From positions 1 to 64,000 of the forward strand of contig CANQVA010000008.1 in assembly GCA_947627175.1 (NCBI GenBank): 64,000 nucleotides of DNA, written 5' to 3'. The stretch's first letter is position 1. Each line of letters starts with the position of its first letter. Of the stretch, positions 18,340 to 28,039 are shown in pieces. Made by a program: the position numbers and the translations under genes. This DNA is from an uncultured Ruminococcus sp. (lineage in GTDB: Bacteria > Bacillota > Clostridia > Oscillospirales > Ruminococcaceae). The notes beneath the pieces are model-generated. The model saw only the letters and a list, made by a program, of their open reading frames with translations. It was not told the DNA's origin and did not search any database.

Positions 18340-19794
18340 TCATTTTTTGTTTATATCATTTATTTTGAACCAGAATACAGAACCTTTTCCGAGGGTACTT
18401 CTTACGCCGTAGTCATAACCATGAAGTTTCAGAACAGCTTTTACAATTGAAAGTCCGAGACCTGTTCCGACTACTTCCCTTTTATGATTTTCGGAACGGT
18501 AGTATTTGTCAAAAATAAGTTTTATTTTGCTTTCTTCAATGCCGTCGCCCGTATCTTCAACTTCAATCAGTACGCCGTCTGCCTTATTTATCTGACGCAC
18601 ATATACCTGTTTGTCTGCACCCGTATAATTTATAGCGTTGTTTATAAGATTATATATTACCTGTTCAATTTTGACAACATCACAGCAGACTGTTTTTTCA
18701 GTATCGGGAGTAAAATGAATATGGTATCCCATTTTTTCGGAAATTCCGCCGAAACGTCCTATAATCTCATTCAGTTTAGCACTTATTTCAAATTCAGACG
18801 GATTAAGTTTTTGTTTACCGCTTTCGAGTTTTGAAAGGTCGAGAATATCATTCACCATAGCAGAAAGTCGGTCTGTTTCGTTGATTATGACTTCAAGATG
18901 TTCATTTCTCTTTACCGGGTTATCTCCCGAAAGGTCACGTATCATTTCAGCATATGCTTTCAGCATAGTGAGAGGGGTTCTCAAATCATGCGAAACGTTT
19001 GCTATAAGGTCACGTTGCATTGTGTCAACTCTTGAAAGTTCTTTTTCTGCATACATAAGGGTATCAGCAAGTTTTTTTGATTCAAGATAACCTCTTCCGT
19101 CAAATTTTGTGTTAAGGTCGCCCTTTGCAAGATTTTCAGCAGATTTTGTTATACGGTCAATAGGCATTGATATTCTGTTTGCAAGAAAAACGGAAATAAA
19201 TGCAGCTATTATAATGAGTATGACTGTTATTATTATAAGCTGTCTTTTTATGATTGAAACAGTTGAACTTACAGGAACAAGTTCAGAATTAAGAATAAGA
19301 TATCCTTCGGGACGGCTGACTTTTCCGAGTACACATATATATACAAGCATATCACTCCGACTTTTCGGATTATTCACTTTATATAATACTTTCTGTTCTT
19401 TTGATTCTCTTATTTCATTCAGGAATATATATGTACTGTTTTCCCTGCCGTGAACAAGACAATCACCGAGTACGTCCTTTGAATATATTGACCTTCCGTA
19501 TCTGTCAAGAATTTCAACGCATATGTCATTTTCCACGGCAATCTGTGAATAATTTTCAATAAATGCCGATTTATCGCCGTTTCTATAGTCATTTTCATAT
19601 GAAAGAACTATTGATTCGGCATTTTTTGTGACATCACGTGTTTTCATTCTCTCATAGAAACTTTCAAGAAAAAATATCTGAAATATCCACATAAGAACGA
19701 AAACAAGTATTATAAATACAACAAAATGTACCCATACTTTCAGGCGTAGCGGAATACGGCTGTTAATGCTGTCTATACGCTTATACAAATTCAA
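18340..19794 (-). CDS. Sensor histidine kinase
   Basis: A 484-residue membrane kinase of the OmpR-partner class. Membrane helices lie at about residues 20-42 and 185-205 and enclose an extracellular sensor domain. A HAMP domain follows, then the HisKA dimer domain with NVSHDLRTPLTML (phospho-accepting His near residue 269). The ATPase domain has the N box NLINNAINY, G1 VEDTGDGIEE, F box IFDKYYR and G2 GTGLGLSIVKAV. It starts with TTG and overlaps the response regulator by 14 bases. The stimulus cannot be told from sequence. Confidence 0.93.
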   Translation of the reverse strand: MNLYKRIDSINSRIPLRLKVWVHFVVFIILVFVLMWIFQIFFLESFYERMKTRDVTKNAESIVLSYENDYRNGDKSAFIENYSQIAVENDICVEILDRYGRSIYSKDVLGDCLVHGRENSTYIFLNEIRESKEQKVLYKVNNPKSRSDMLVYICVLGKVSRPEGYLILNSELVPVSSTVSIIKRQLIIITVILIIIAAFISVFLANRISMPIDRITKSAENLAKGDLNTKFDGRGYLESKKLADTLMYAEKELSRVDTMQRDLIANVSHDLRTPLTMLKAYAEMIRDLSGDNPVKRNEHLEVIINETDRLSAMVNDILDLSKLESGKQKLNPSEFEISAKLNEIIGRFGGISEKMGYHIHFTPDTEKTVCCDVVKIEQVIYNLINNAINYTGADKQVYVRQINKADGVLIEVEDTGDGIEESKIKLIFDKYYRSENHKREVVGTGLGLSIVKAVLKLHGYDYGVRSTLGKGSVFWFKINDINKK

Positions 19795-20458
19795 ACTTAT
19801 ATCCCAGCCCTCTTAAAGTAACAATAAACTTTCTGTATTCGCCGAGACTGTTTCTCAGCATTTTTATATGTGTGTCAACCGTTCTGTCATCGCCGAAAAA
19901 GTCATATCCCCAGACTTCTTCGAGGAGTTTATCTCTTGTAAGAGCAATATTTTTATTTTTAACAAGATAGAAAAGAAGGTCATATTCCTTTGGGGTCATT
20001 GAAGCCTTTACGCCGTTCACATATACTTCACGTCCGGAAATATCAACTTCCAGCCCCTCAAATACATATTTGTCAATAGCAGATGATTCTTCATGAGTTG
20101 TATTTCTTTTCAGTACAACTTTCACCCTTGCCATAAGTTCCTTTGGAGAAAACGGCTTTACAACGTAGTCATCAACACCAATTTCAAAGCCGAAAAGTTT
20201 GTCATATTCTTCTCCCCTTGCCGAAAGCATTATGACGGGTATATTTTTTGTCTTATGAATTTCCTTGCAAGCGGAATATCCGTCAAGTCTCGGCATCATA
20301 ATGTCCATTATAATAAGGTCATAATCATTTTCATGACAGAGTTTAACTGCTTCCATGCCGTTTCCGGCTTCAGCGACTTCATAGCCCTCAAATTCAGCAT
20401 ACTCACGCACCACCTTCCTTATATTTGTTTCATCGTCCACAACTAAAATGCGTGCCAT
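19781..20458 (-). CDS. OmpR-family response regulator
   Basis: A 225-residue two-component regulator. The receiver domain (residues 1-118) has the acidic pair DDE near residue 8, the phospho-Asp in IIMDIMMP near residue 52, the Thr/Ser switch MLSARGE and Lys in VVKPFSP. The C-terminal winged helix (residues 125-225) contains LTPKEYDLLFYLVKN-type sequence and ends DRTVDTHIKMLRN...GLGYKFE, typical of OmpR/PhoB. AAGGGGTG precedes the ATG. It lies before its kinase in one operon and is divergent from the EAL gene. Confidence 0.95.
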   Translation of the reverse strand: MARILVVDDETNIRKVVREYAEFEGYEVAEAGNGMEAVKLCHENDYDLIIMDIMMPRLDGYSACKEIHKTKNIPVIMLSARGEEYDKLFGFEIGVDDYVVKPFSPKELMARVKVVLKRNTTHEESSAIDKYVFEGLEVDISGREVYVNGVKASMTPKEYDLLFYLVKNKNIALTRDKLLEEVWGYDFFGDDRTVDTHIKMLRNSLGEYRKFIVTLRGLGYKFEFV

Positions 20459-20609
20459 AAAAACACCCCTTGCTTTAAAATTTCCGTCGGACTGCCTGCC
20501 CGACTTTTTTTATTATAGCATTATAATATATAAAAGTGTGCATTATGTGATAATTTTCTGTAATTTTTCGGCAACTTTATTTATTTTGTCACGAATTGCA
20601 AATTTATTA

Positions 20610-20638
20610 TTGACATTTTCAGTAAATTTTGCTATAAT
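20610..20638 (+). promoter_or_regulatory. Promoter of the EAL-domain gene
   Basis: TTGACA (20610-20615), a 17-base spacer and TATAAT (20633-20638) lie 40 bases before the ATG at 20679. The match is consensus. Confidence 0.8.
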
Positions 20639-20678
20639 AATATTTGGTTCATTATCATTCATGAAGGAGATAATTATT

Positions 20679-22913
20679 ATGAAAATTAACAATCCGCTTA
20701 TAGCCGCACTTATAATCACCATGGCAACAGGTCTTGTTGTTGCGTATACGCACGTTTTCCCTGAAATGGCGGTTCCGATAATAATCACGTACATTTCTAC
20801 TATAATTTTTCTGTCAATTATTCTTGCCATTTCGGCGTGGATTTACAGAAAAAGCAAGTCATCTGTTGATGCAGGCGATATTGCAGGCATTTCGGAGAAC
20901 CTCAATACTGAAATGATTATTTGGACTGATGATTTTTCCGCCGTATACATGAATAAGCATATGCGTGAACTTCTCGGTATAGAAAGTATGAACTTTGACC
21001 ATAAGGCTGAAATAATGAGGGCTTTCGGAATTGACAGCCTTGAAAAAGAGAATATACAGAAAATTATAGGAAATACTTCACATGAAGCACGTTTCACTAA
21101 TGCCGAAAATTCAGTTACAACTATAGCATGGAGTACTTCTCTTATCAAAAAGAAAAAAAATATCTCTCTGTATCTCAGTACCGGTTTCAATCTTACTGAA
21201 ATAAAGAAAATGCGTCTGAATCTCGCAAATACAAACGATATTTTCAATTATTCAATGAGCCTTGCGGAAATTGGAATTATAATGTCAAGTGATATGGTGA
21301 ATTATATTGCATCGTCCGAAACAGTCCGTATGCTCGGACTTAAAGGCAACAACATAAATATAAAGACATTCCGTTCACTTATCCACGCAAACGACCGTTT
21401 ACAATTTGACAGTGCAATAAAGTCAGCCGGAACAGAAACGGGAAATGAAGTAAAAAGTGTTGAATTACGTATAAGGTCAGCCGATGGTTTTTATCACTGG
21501 TATTCATACAGGTATAAGCCTATAAACAGTGCCGGAAATAAACTCCCTATGTTCAGCAGTGCCCTTATAGACAATACAAAGGAACACGAAAAAGATTATA
21601 TTATTGAACGTCTTGCTTACACCGATGACGTTACGGAAATAGCAAACAGAAATAAACTCATGGACATAGGACAGGAAACATATGAACAGTGTAGTTTGCT
21701 GAATTACTCATATTGGATTATAGTTATTGATATTGACCGATTCCATATAATAAACGACAGTTACGGATACCAGAACGGAAATCAGATTCTTAAAAGTTTT
21801 GCAGGCATATTATATAAATTCGTTGCTCCCGGCGGTCTTGCCGCAAGAATAAGCGGAGATAACTTTGCAATTGTTTTGCGTGACTACGGCGACGACGATT
21901 TACCATTACGCACAGCCAAATCTATTCAGGAAGAATTTGCAAAACTCGCAAAAGGAGATTTTTCTTCCATAAGTCTCAGCTGTTCCGCAGGATATTCAAA
22001 AATGCCGGAGGACGGAAACTCTTTCCTTGAAGTATTTGAACACGCTGAATTTGCCCTTAAATCAGGCGGAAACGAAAATAATACCATATGCGGATATGAA
22101 GCACGTATGCATGATTCAATCATAGGAAGAACAGAACTTGAAAAAGAACTTTCAACAGCTATTGACAACAACGAACTGCAATTATTCTATCAGCCTAAAA
22201 TAAATCTCTCAACAGGCAAAATAATGGGCGTTGAGGCTCTGATACGCTGGATAAAACCCGACGGAACTGTAGTACGCCCCGATGCGTTCGTTCCCGTTGC
22301 GGAAAGTTCACATCTTATCGGAAGAATAAGTGAATTTGTACTTAATGAGGGTTGCAGGCAAAACAAATTATGGCAGAAAATGGGATACCCCGAAATAGTT
22401 ATGTCAATAAATTTCACTTCTACAGACTTCTATCAGAAAGACCTTAAAGACAAAGTCTTTGAAGCCCTTGTGAAAACGGGTCTTGACTCAAAGTGGCTTG
22501 AAGTTGAATTGACTGAAACTCTCGCCCTGAGTGATATAGATTATGCTGTTTCTCAAATGAAAAAACTGCGTGAACTCGGTGTAAAACTTGCTATGGACGA
22601 TTTCGGCACGGGCTATTCATCACTTAGCTATCTGCAAATTCTGCCGATTACACTGCTTAAACTTGACCGTTCCTTCATTATTGATATAGAACACGACAAT
22701 ATAGCTTATGAGATAGTTTCTTCTGTAATAAGAATTGCAAAATCAAAGAAAATAGAAACTATTGCAGAGGGTATTGAAAATCTCAATCAGGAAGATATTC
22801 TGAGAAAAGCAGGCTGTGATTTCGGGCAGGGTTATCTTTACGGAAAGCCTATGCCCGCTGAAAAAATACAGGAGTTCTTTGAGGAAAATATGAAACAAAC
22901 TCAAAACAAATAA
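20679..22913 (+). CDS. Membrane c-di-GMP phosphodiesterase with degenerate GGDEF domain
   Basis: A 744-residue protein. Two membrane helices lie at about residues 6-24 and 30-52, and a PAS-like sensory region follows. The GGDEF domain has SGDNF in place of GGDEF, so it is probably not a cyclase and may bind GTP or be structural. The EAL domain at about residues 480-735 is well kept. It has GVEALIRW, the DDFGTGYSSLSYL loop, and TIAEGIE with the catalytic Glu. It likely cuts c-di-GMP to pGpG at the membrane. The frame extends upstream to 20448, but GAAGGAGA and the promoter fix the start. pfkA follows after 23 bases. Confidence 0.93.
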   Translation: MKINNPLIAALIITMATGLVVAYTHVFPEMAVPIIITYISTIIFLSIILAISAWIYRKSKSSVDAGDIAGISENLNTEMIIWTDDFSAVYMNKHMRELLGIESMNFDHKAEIMRAFGIDSLEKENIQKIIGNTSHEARFTNAENSVTTIAWSTSLIKKKKNISLYLSTGFNLTEIKKMRLNLANTNDIFNYSMSLAEIGIIMSSDMVNYIASSETVRMLGLKGNNINIKTFRSLIHANDRLQFDSAIKSAGTETGNEVKSVELRIRSADGFYHWYSYRYKPINSAGNKLPMFSSALIDNTKEHEKDYIIERLAYTDDVTEIANRNKLMDIGQETYEQCSLLNYSYWIIVIDIDRFHIINDSYGYQNGNQILKSFAGILYKFVAPGGLAARISGDNFAIVLRDYGDDDLPLRTAKSIQEEFAKLAKGDFSSISLSCSAGYSKMPEDGNSFLEVFEHAEFALKSGGNENNTICGYEARMHDSIIGRTELEKELSTAIDNNELQLFYQPKINLSTGKIMGVEALIRWIKPDGTVVRPDAFVPVAESSHLIGRISEFVLNEGCRQNKLWQKMGYPEIVMSINFTSTDFYQKDLKDKVFEALVKTGLDSKWLEVELTETLALSDIDYAVSQMKKLRELGVKLAMDDFGTGYSSLSYLQILPITLLKLDRSFIIDIEHDNIAYEIVSSVIRIAKSKKIETIAEGIENLNQEDILRKAGCDFGQGYLYGKPMPAEKIQEFFEENMKQTQNK

Positions 22914-22936
22914 TTTTTAAAACGGAGGTACTCTAA

Positions 22937-24019
22937 ATGAAAAGAAGAATAGGCATTCTGACAAGTGGGGGAGATTGTCCCGGACTTAACGCAACAATAA
23001 GAGGCGTTGCAAAGGCGTGTTACGAAAAATTCGGCGTTGACAACGTTGAAATCGTCGGAATTTCCAACGGCTACTACGGTCTTATAAACAATCTCTGCAA
23101 AGACATGGCACCGTCAGCATTTTCAGGAATCCTGACACAAGGCGGAACGATTTTCGGAACGAAACGCCAGCCGTTCAAGATGATGCAGGTTATCGGTGAG
23201 GACAATATCGACAAGGTTAAGAACATGAAAGAAACATACAAGAAACAAAAGCTTGATTGTCTGCTTACTCTTGGCGGAAACGGCACTCATAAAACTTCAA
23301 AGCTGCTTGCTGATGAGGGTCTTAATGTTATCGGTCTTCCGAAAACTATTGACAATGATATTTACGGAACTGATGTAACATTCGGTTTTCACACTGCCGT
23401 TGATATTGCAACGGACGTTATTGACCGTCTCCACACAACAGCCGCAAGTCATTCAAGAATACTTGTATGTGAAATCATGGGCAACAAAGCCGGCTGGCTT
23501 ACACTTAACGCAGGTATTGCAGGCGGTGCGGATGTTATTATTATACCGGAAATTCCGTATGATATTGATAAAGTATGTGATTCAGTAATGGCGAGAAGTG
23601 CATCGGGAAAAGCATTCTCAATACTTGCCGTTGCGGAAGGTGCTTTTGATATTTCAGAGGCTAAAATGAAGAGAAAAGAACGTGCAAAGAAACGTGCAGA
23701 GGCAGGCATAACTACCGCTACTTCAAGAATAGCCGCACAGATTCAGAATAACACGGGTATTGAAGCACGTGTATGTGTTCCGGGACATATGCTCAGAGGA
23801 GGAGCTCCAAGTGCTTATGACCGTGTACTTTCAACACAGTTTGGTGTTCATGCCGCCCACCTCATCGCAAATGAAAAGTACGGAAGAACAGTTGCCAAAA
23901 TCGGAAACAAAATCACTTCAAACAAACTTGAAGATATAGCAGGAAAAACAAAATTCGTCGATACAGACAATCATCTTGTTATTGCCGCCCGTGATATCGG
24001 GGTATCTTTCGGCGACTGA
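22937..24019 (+). CDS. pfkA: 6-phosphofructokinase
   Basis: A 360-residue phosphofructokinase of glycolysis. GGDCPGLNATIRG (residues 11-23) is the nucleotide loop. GGNGT (113-117) matches E. coli GGDGS around Gly104, which signals ATP use. PKTIDND (135-141) has Lys where E. coli ATP-PFK has Gly124, a residue typical of PPi-dependent enzymes. This mixed G/K signature is known in a group of mainly ATP-dependent enzymes, so donor choice needs assay. The length is slightly above the 320 of classic PfkA. CGGAGG precedes the ATG, in the EAL gene's transcript. Confidence 0.93.
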   Translation: MKRRIGILTSGGDCPGLNATIRGVAKACYEKFGVDNVEIVGISNGYYGLINNLCKDMAPSAFSGILTQGGTIFGTKRQPFKMMQVIGEDNIDKVKNMKETYKKQKLDCLLTLGGNGTHKTSKLLADEGLNVIGLPKTIDNDIYGTDVTFGFHTAVDIATDVIDRLHTTAASHSRILVCEIMGNKAGWLTLNAGIAGGADVIIIPEIPYDIDKVCDSVMARSASGKAFSILAVAEGAFDISEAKMKRKERAKKRAEAGITTATSRIAAQIQNNTGIEARVCVPGHMLRGGAPSAYDRVLSTQFGVHAAHLIANEKYGRTVAKIGNKITSNKLEDIAGKTKFVDTDNHLVIAARDIGVSFGD

Positions 24020-24162
24020 TTCAGAAATATAATGCTGTCTTTCCGACAGCATTTATATTTAAAACAGTTTATAAACTTTTATGATTTTGAACAATATAAT
24101 TCCGATTTTTTTCATATATATAGTAAAAATGCAGGAAATATTATTTTTCAGCGAAAAAGCAC

Positions 24163-24191
24163 TTTCCAAATGTGGAAAAATGTGTTATAAT
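24163..24191 (+). promoter_or_regulatory. Promoter of the phosphohexomutase gene
   Basis: TTTCCA (24163-24168), a 17-base spacer and TATAAT (24186-24191) lie 31 bases before the ATG. The -35 box is weak. Confidence 0.5.
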
Positions 24192-24221
24192 ATCTTATAT
24201 TTCTTTTAGGAGGTATCTTAA

Positions 24222-25937
24222 ATGACGGAAACAGAACTTTATGGTCTTTGGCTTGAAAATGCCACAGAAGATTCTGATTTGCAGGTTGAACTTAAAAGCA
24301 TTAAAGATGATGCCGATGCAATCAGTGATAGATTTTACCGTGACCTTGAGTTCGGCACAGGCGGACTTAGGGGAGTTATAGGTGCAGGCACTAACCGTAT
24401 GAATATCTATACGGTAAGACGTGCGACACAGGGTTTCGCCGATTATCTCAATCAGGAATACAATAACCCGACTGTTGCTATTTCTTTTGACAGCAGAATT
24501 AAATCAGACGTATTTTCAAAGGCAGCCGCAGAAGTTCTTGCGGCAAACGGCATAAAAGTCCATATATACCCGGAACTCATGCCGACACCATGCCTTTCAT
24601 TTGCTGTTCGTGAACTTAAATGTCAGGGCGGTATCATGGTAACGGCAAGCCACAATCCTGCAAAATACAACGGCTACAAAGTTTACGGAGAAGACGGCTG
24701 TCAGATTACTTTAAGGGGTGCTGAAATTATTCTCAGCAAAATAAATTCCCTTGACGTATTCAATGATGTTAAAACTTCATCTTTTGATGAAGAAGTTGAA
24801 AAAGGAAATATTTCCTTTATCGGTCAGGAAGTTATTGACGCTTTCTATGAACACGTTCTTGCAGAGGGTATAAATAAAAATCTCTGTGCATCAAGCGGTC
24901 TGAAAGTGGTATATACTCCCCTTAACGGCACGGGAAACAAGCCTGTCCGTGAAATCCTCCGCAGAATAGGTATTTCCGATGTTACCATTGTAAAAGAACA
25001 AGAAAATCCGGACGGCAATTTTACAACTTGTCCATATCCTAACCCGGAAATACGTGAGGCTCTTGAAGTAGGTCTTAAATACTGCAATGAAGTCAAGCCC
25101 GATTTACTTCTTGCAACTGACCCCGACTGTGACCGTGTAGGTATAGCTGTTCCCGACGGAAACGGCGGTTACGCTCTGTTTTCAGGTAATGAAGTAGGTG
25201 CGATGCTCCTTGAATACATATGTCAGCAGAGAATAAAGAATGGTACTATGCCTGAAAATCCCGTTACCGTCAAGACTATTGTTACTACTGATATGATTAA
25301 CCTTATCGCTGAGGAATACGGCGTTGAAGTAATTGATGTTCTTACAGGATTTAAATTTATAGGCGAACAAATTAAACTCCTTGAAGACAAAAATCAGGAA
25401 AACCGCTATATATTCGGCTTTGAAGAAAGTTATGGTTATCTTTCGGGTACTTATGTACGTGACAAAGATGCTGTAAACGCCTCTATGCTTATATGCGAAA
25501 TGGCTGCATATTACAGAACACAAGGTATAACTTTATTGCAGGCACGTGAAAATATGTATAAAAAGTATGGCGTTTTCCATCAGACAATGCACAGCTTCAC
25601 TTTTGAGGGCGAAAGCGGTATGAATAAGATGAATGACATAATGAACACTTTAAGAAAAAATCACCCCTCAACAATAGCAGGAATGAAAGTGGTTAAATTT
25701 GATGACTATAAAACGAGTGTTTCAAAAGATATAATTTCAGGAACAGAAACGGAAATATCCCTTCCGAAATCAAATGTTCTTGCTTTCTTCCTTGAAGGCG
25801 GTTCAAAGGTTATTGTCCGCCCGTCAGGTACTGAACCTAAGATAAAGACATATTTCACTTCAAAAATGCCTACTCATGAAGAAGCTGAAAATCTTGAAAT
25901 TCAGCTTGCAAGTGACTTTACTAAAATTTTTGAATAA
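24222..25937 (+). CDS. pgcA: Phosphoglucomutase/phosphomannomutase (PgcA type)
   Basis: A 571-residue alpha-D-phosphohexomutase. The catalytic Ser loop is TASHNPAKYNGYK near residue 142. The Mg-binding loop is TDPDCDRVG near residue 300, the sugar-specificity loop is GFEESYGYL near residue 405, and the phosphate-binding loop is RPSGTEPKIK near residue 535. The N-terminal FGTGGLRGVIG matches the long PgcA/PGM2 group. It interconverts glucose 1- and 6-phosphate for sugar-nucleotide supply to wall polymers. AGGAGGTA supports the start. Confidence 0.93.
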   Translation: MTETELYGLWLENATEDSDLQVELKSIKDDADAISDRFYRDLEFGTGGLRGVIGAGTNRMNIYTVRRATQGFADYLNQEYNNPTVAISFDSRIKSDVFSKAAAEVLAANGIKVHIYPELMPTPCLSFAVRELKCQGGIMVTASHNPAKYNGYKVYGEDGCQITLRGAEIILSKINSLDVFNDVKTSSFDEEVEKGNISFIGQEVIDAFYEHVLAEGINKNLCASSGLKVVYTPLNGTGNKPVREILRRIGISDVTIVKEQENPDGNFTTCPYPNPEIREALEVGLKYCNEVKPDLLLATDPDCDRVGIAVPDGNGGYALFSGNEVGAMLLEYICQQRIKNGTMPENPVTVKTIVTTDMINLIAEEYGVEVIDVLTGFKFIGEQIKLLEDKNQENRYIFGFEESYGYLSGTYVRDKDAVNASMLICEMAAYYRTQGITLLQARENMYKKYGVFHQTMHSFTFEGESGMNKMNDIMNTLRKNHPSTIAGMKVVKFDDYKTSVSKDIISGTETEISLPKSNVLAFFLEGGSKVIVRPSGTEPKIKTYFTSKMPTHEEAENLEIQLASDFTKIFE

Positions 25938-25999
25938 ATTTCAGGCGGGCTTCATAAGTCTGCCCCTTTAATTAAATAAAAAAAATATATCTGTACCAC

Positions 26000-26028
26000 T
26001 TGACATATGATGAAAAATATGATAAAAT
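26000..26028 (+). promoter_or_regulatory. Promoter of rpmE
   Basis: TTGACA (26000-26005), a 17-base spacer and TAAAAT (26023-26028). About 85 bases of leader lie before rpmE, enough for an L31-type autoregulatory leader, but I could not confirm a known motif. Confidence 0.7.
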
Positions 26029-26114
26029 AAATCAATGTAATGTGATTTGACACTACTGTCTAAAGTAATTGATGGGCTGTCGTCTGCAAATAGTATCTGA
26101 AAGAGGTGACAATC

Positions 26115-26318
26115 GTGAAAGAGGGAATACATCCTAATTTTGTAAAAACTACAATTACCTGCCACTGTGGCAACGTAATTGAAACTATGTCCACAAAGGA
26201 AAATATTAAGGTTGAAATTTGCTCCAAGTGCCACCCGTTCTATACCGGCAAGCAAAAGCTCGTTGATACAGGCGGACGTGTTGACAGATTCAAGAAACGT
26301 TTCAATATGGACAAGTAA
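26115..26318 (+). CDS. rpmE: 50S ribosomal protein L31
   Basis: A 67-residue L31 beginning KEGIHPNF after a GTG start. The zinc-type Cys pattern is present: CHCG and [13 protein letters not shown]. An in-frame GTG exists at 26106, but it overlaps the AGAGGTG ribosome site. The second GTG at 26115 agrees with known L31 N termini. The gene is monocistronic, between its own promoter and a terminator. Confidence 0.96.
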   Translation: MKEGIHPNFVKTTITCHCGNVIETMSTKENIKVEICSKCHPFYTGKQKLVDTGGRVDRFKKRFNMDK

Positions 26319-26326
26319 AGTCATAC

Positions 26327-26352
26327 AGCCGGTCTTTCCTGACCGGCTTTTT
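26327..26352 (+). terminator. Terminator of rpmE
   Basis: The stem AGCCGGTC/GACCGGCT with a TTTCCT loop is followed by TTTTG. Confidence 0.85.
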
Positions 26353-26377
26353 GCGTATAAAAAAGGACAAATATATA

Positions 26378-27010
26378 ATGAATTATTTTACTGTTTCTGA
26401 ACCCGTCAGGGCTTCTTTCATCGAAAAACGTTCAGAATTTATATGCTTTCTTTCTCCGGTGAAAACAAATGACGAGGCTGTTGATTTTATAAATTCCGTC
26501 CGTTCGGAACACCGCAAAGCAAAACATAATGTCTATGCCTATATTCTGCGGAATGACAATATTTCCCGATATTCCGACGACGGTGAACCACAAGGAACAG
26601 CAGGCATTCCTGTGCTTGACGTTCTTAAAAAAAGAGGTCTGACGGACGTGTGTGCCGTTGTGACAAGATACTTTGGCGGTATTCTTCTTGGGGGCGGTGG
26701 TCTTGTACGTGCCTATTCGCACGCCGTTTCAATCGCCTGTGATTCTGCAAAAATAATGAATATGTGTGTATGCCATCGCCTGAAAATAAGGACAGACTAC
26801 GGTATGTACGGGAAAATTTCTCATGTACTGCCATCATTCAATACAATAACAGTATCGTCCGATTTCGGCAGTGATGTTATGCTGGAAATTCTTGTGCTGA
26901 ACGAAAAACTTGACATACTCCGCAAAGAACTTATTGAAATAACAAACGGTGCTGTTTCGGTAGAAGACTGCGGTGAAATGTATCAGGACTTTTCATCAGT
27001 CACAATATGA
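26378..27010 (+). CDS. yigZ: YigZ/IMPACT family protein
   Basis: A 210-residue protein of the YigZ/IMPACT (UPF0029) family. The N-terminal domain contains KAKHNVYAYIL, SDDGEPQGTAG and TRYFGGILLGGGGLVRAYS, the family signature. The C-terminal ferredoxin-like subdomain (residues 135-205) is shorter in conservation. Family members are linked to translation control, with no defined enzyme activity. AAAGGA precedes the ATG at 26378, so the longer frame starting with TTG is rejected. It begins the yigZ-dgt-dnaG-rpoD run. Confidence 0.92.
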   Translation: MNYFTVSEPVRASFIEKRSEFICFLSPVKTNDEAVDFINSVRSEHRKAKHNVYAYILRNDNISRYSDDGEPQGTAGIPVLDVLKKRGLTDVCAVVTRYFGGILLGGGGLVRAYSHAVSIACDSAKIMNMCVCHRLKIRTDYGMYGKISHVLPSFNTITVSSDFGSDVMLEILVLNEKLDILRKELIEITNGAVSVEDCGEMYQDFSSVTI

Positions 27011-27028
27011 AATAAGAGGTGATTTTTT

Positions 27029-28024
27029 ATGACTGTACGTGAACAGACAGAAAATACAGAAACTTCTATTCTGAACGAATACGCCTGTAAAAGCACTGAT
27101 AAAAAAATGACAAAACGTTCAAAGGCAGAGGAAAAATGCCCGTACCGCACGGATTTTCAGCGTGACCGTGACAGAATTATTCACTGTAAGGCATTCCGCC
27201 GTCTTAAACGTAAAACGCAGGTTTTTCTTTCGCCTGAGGGTGACCACTACAGAACACGCCTTACTCATACTCTCGAAGTTTCACAAATCGCAAGGACTAT
27301 TTCCCGCTGTATGTCTATGAATGAAGATTTGACAGAAGCTATTGCCCTCGGTCATGATTTGGGACACTCCCCTTTCGGACACTGTGGAGAAAAAATACTG
27401 AATGAAATATGTCCGTATGGTTTCAGGCACTATCTGCAAAGTGTGAGAGTTGCCGAAATAATAGAAAATGACGGTGAGGGGCTTAATCTTACGTTTGCAG
27501 TCAAAAACGGAATAGCCTGCCACACAAACGGCATATCATCTACAGGTGAGGGAAATATTGTACGCCTTTCCGATACTATCACATATATAAATCATGATAT
27601 TGAAGACGCTGTACGTGCAGGAGTTCTGAACGAAAGTGACTTGCCGTCAGACTGCGTTGAAATTCTCGGCAAAAGCAAATCAGAAAGAATTACAAGTCTT
27701 ATTTCCTCCGTAATCAGAAACGGATATGAAAAAATAGATTTTGAACCGGAAGTAAGAAAAATGCACGACAAACTGAAAAATTTCATGTTTGAAAAAGTCT
27801 ACACGGGAAGCAGTGCAAAACAGGAAAATCAGAAAGCTGAAATGCTTATAGAAAAACTGTATTCATATTTCAGAAAAAATACAGACAGACTGCCTGAAGA
27901 ATACCGAAAAATAATGAACAAAACCGATGCCGACCGTGCAGTATGTGATTACATTTCAGGAATGAGCGATAAATATGCAGTTGATATATATACGGAAATC
28001 TTTATACCAAAATTCTGGAAATAA
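27029..28024 (+). CDS. dgt: Deoxyguanosinetriphosphate triphosphohydrolase-like protein
   Basis: A 331-residue HD-domain dNTPase that splits dGTP (or other dNTPs) to nucleoside and triphosphate. The metal site has R-T-H-T-L-E at the first His, GHDLGHSPFGHCGE for the HD pair and the catalytic His, and a later TYINHDIEDA motif with the last Asp. The length fits the short dgt type 2 group. AGAGGTG supports the start. It lies 18 bases after yigZ and 15 before dnaG, a typical clostridial order. Confidence 0.93.
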   Translation: MTVREQTENTETSILNEYACKSTDKKMTKRSKAEEKCPYRTDFQRDRDRIIHCKAFRRLKRKTQVFLSPEGDHYRTRLTHTLEVSQIARTISRCMSMNEDLTEAIALGHDLGHSPFGHCGEKILNEICPYGFRHYLQSVRVAEIIENDGEGLNLTFAVKNGIACHTNGISSTGEGNIVRLSDTITYINHDIEDAVRAGVLNESDLPSDCVEILGKSKSERITSLISSVIRNGYEKIDFEPEVRKMHDKLKNFMFEKVYTGSSAKQENQKAEMLIEKLYSYFRKNTDRLPEEYRKIMNKTDADRAVCDYISGMSDKYAVDIYTEIFIPKFWK

Positions 28025-28039
28025 CGGAGGAACTACCAT

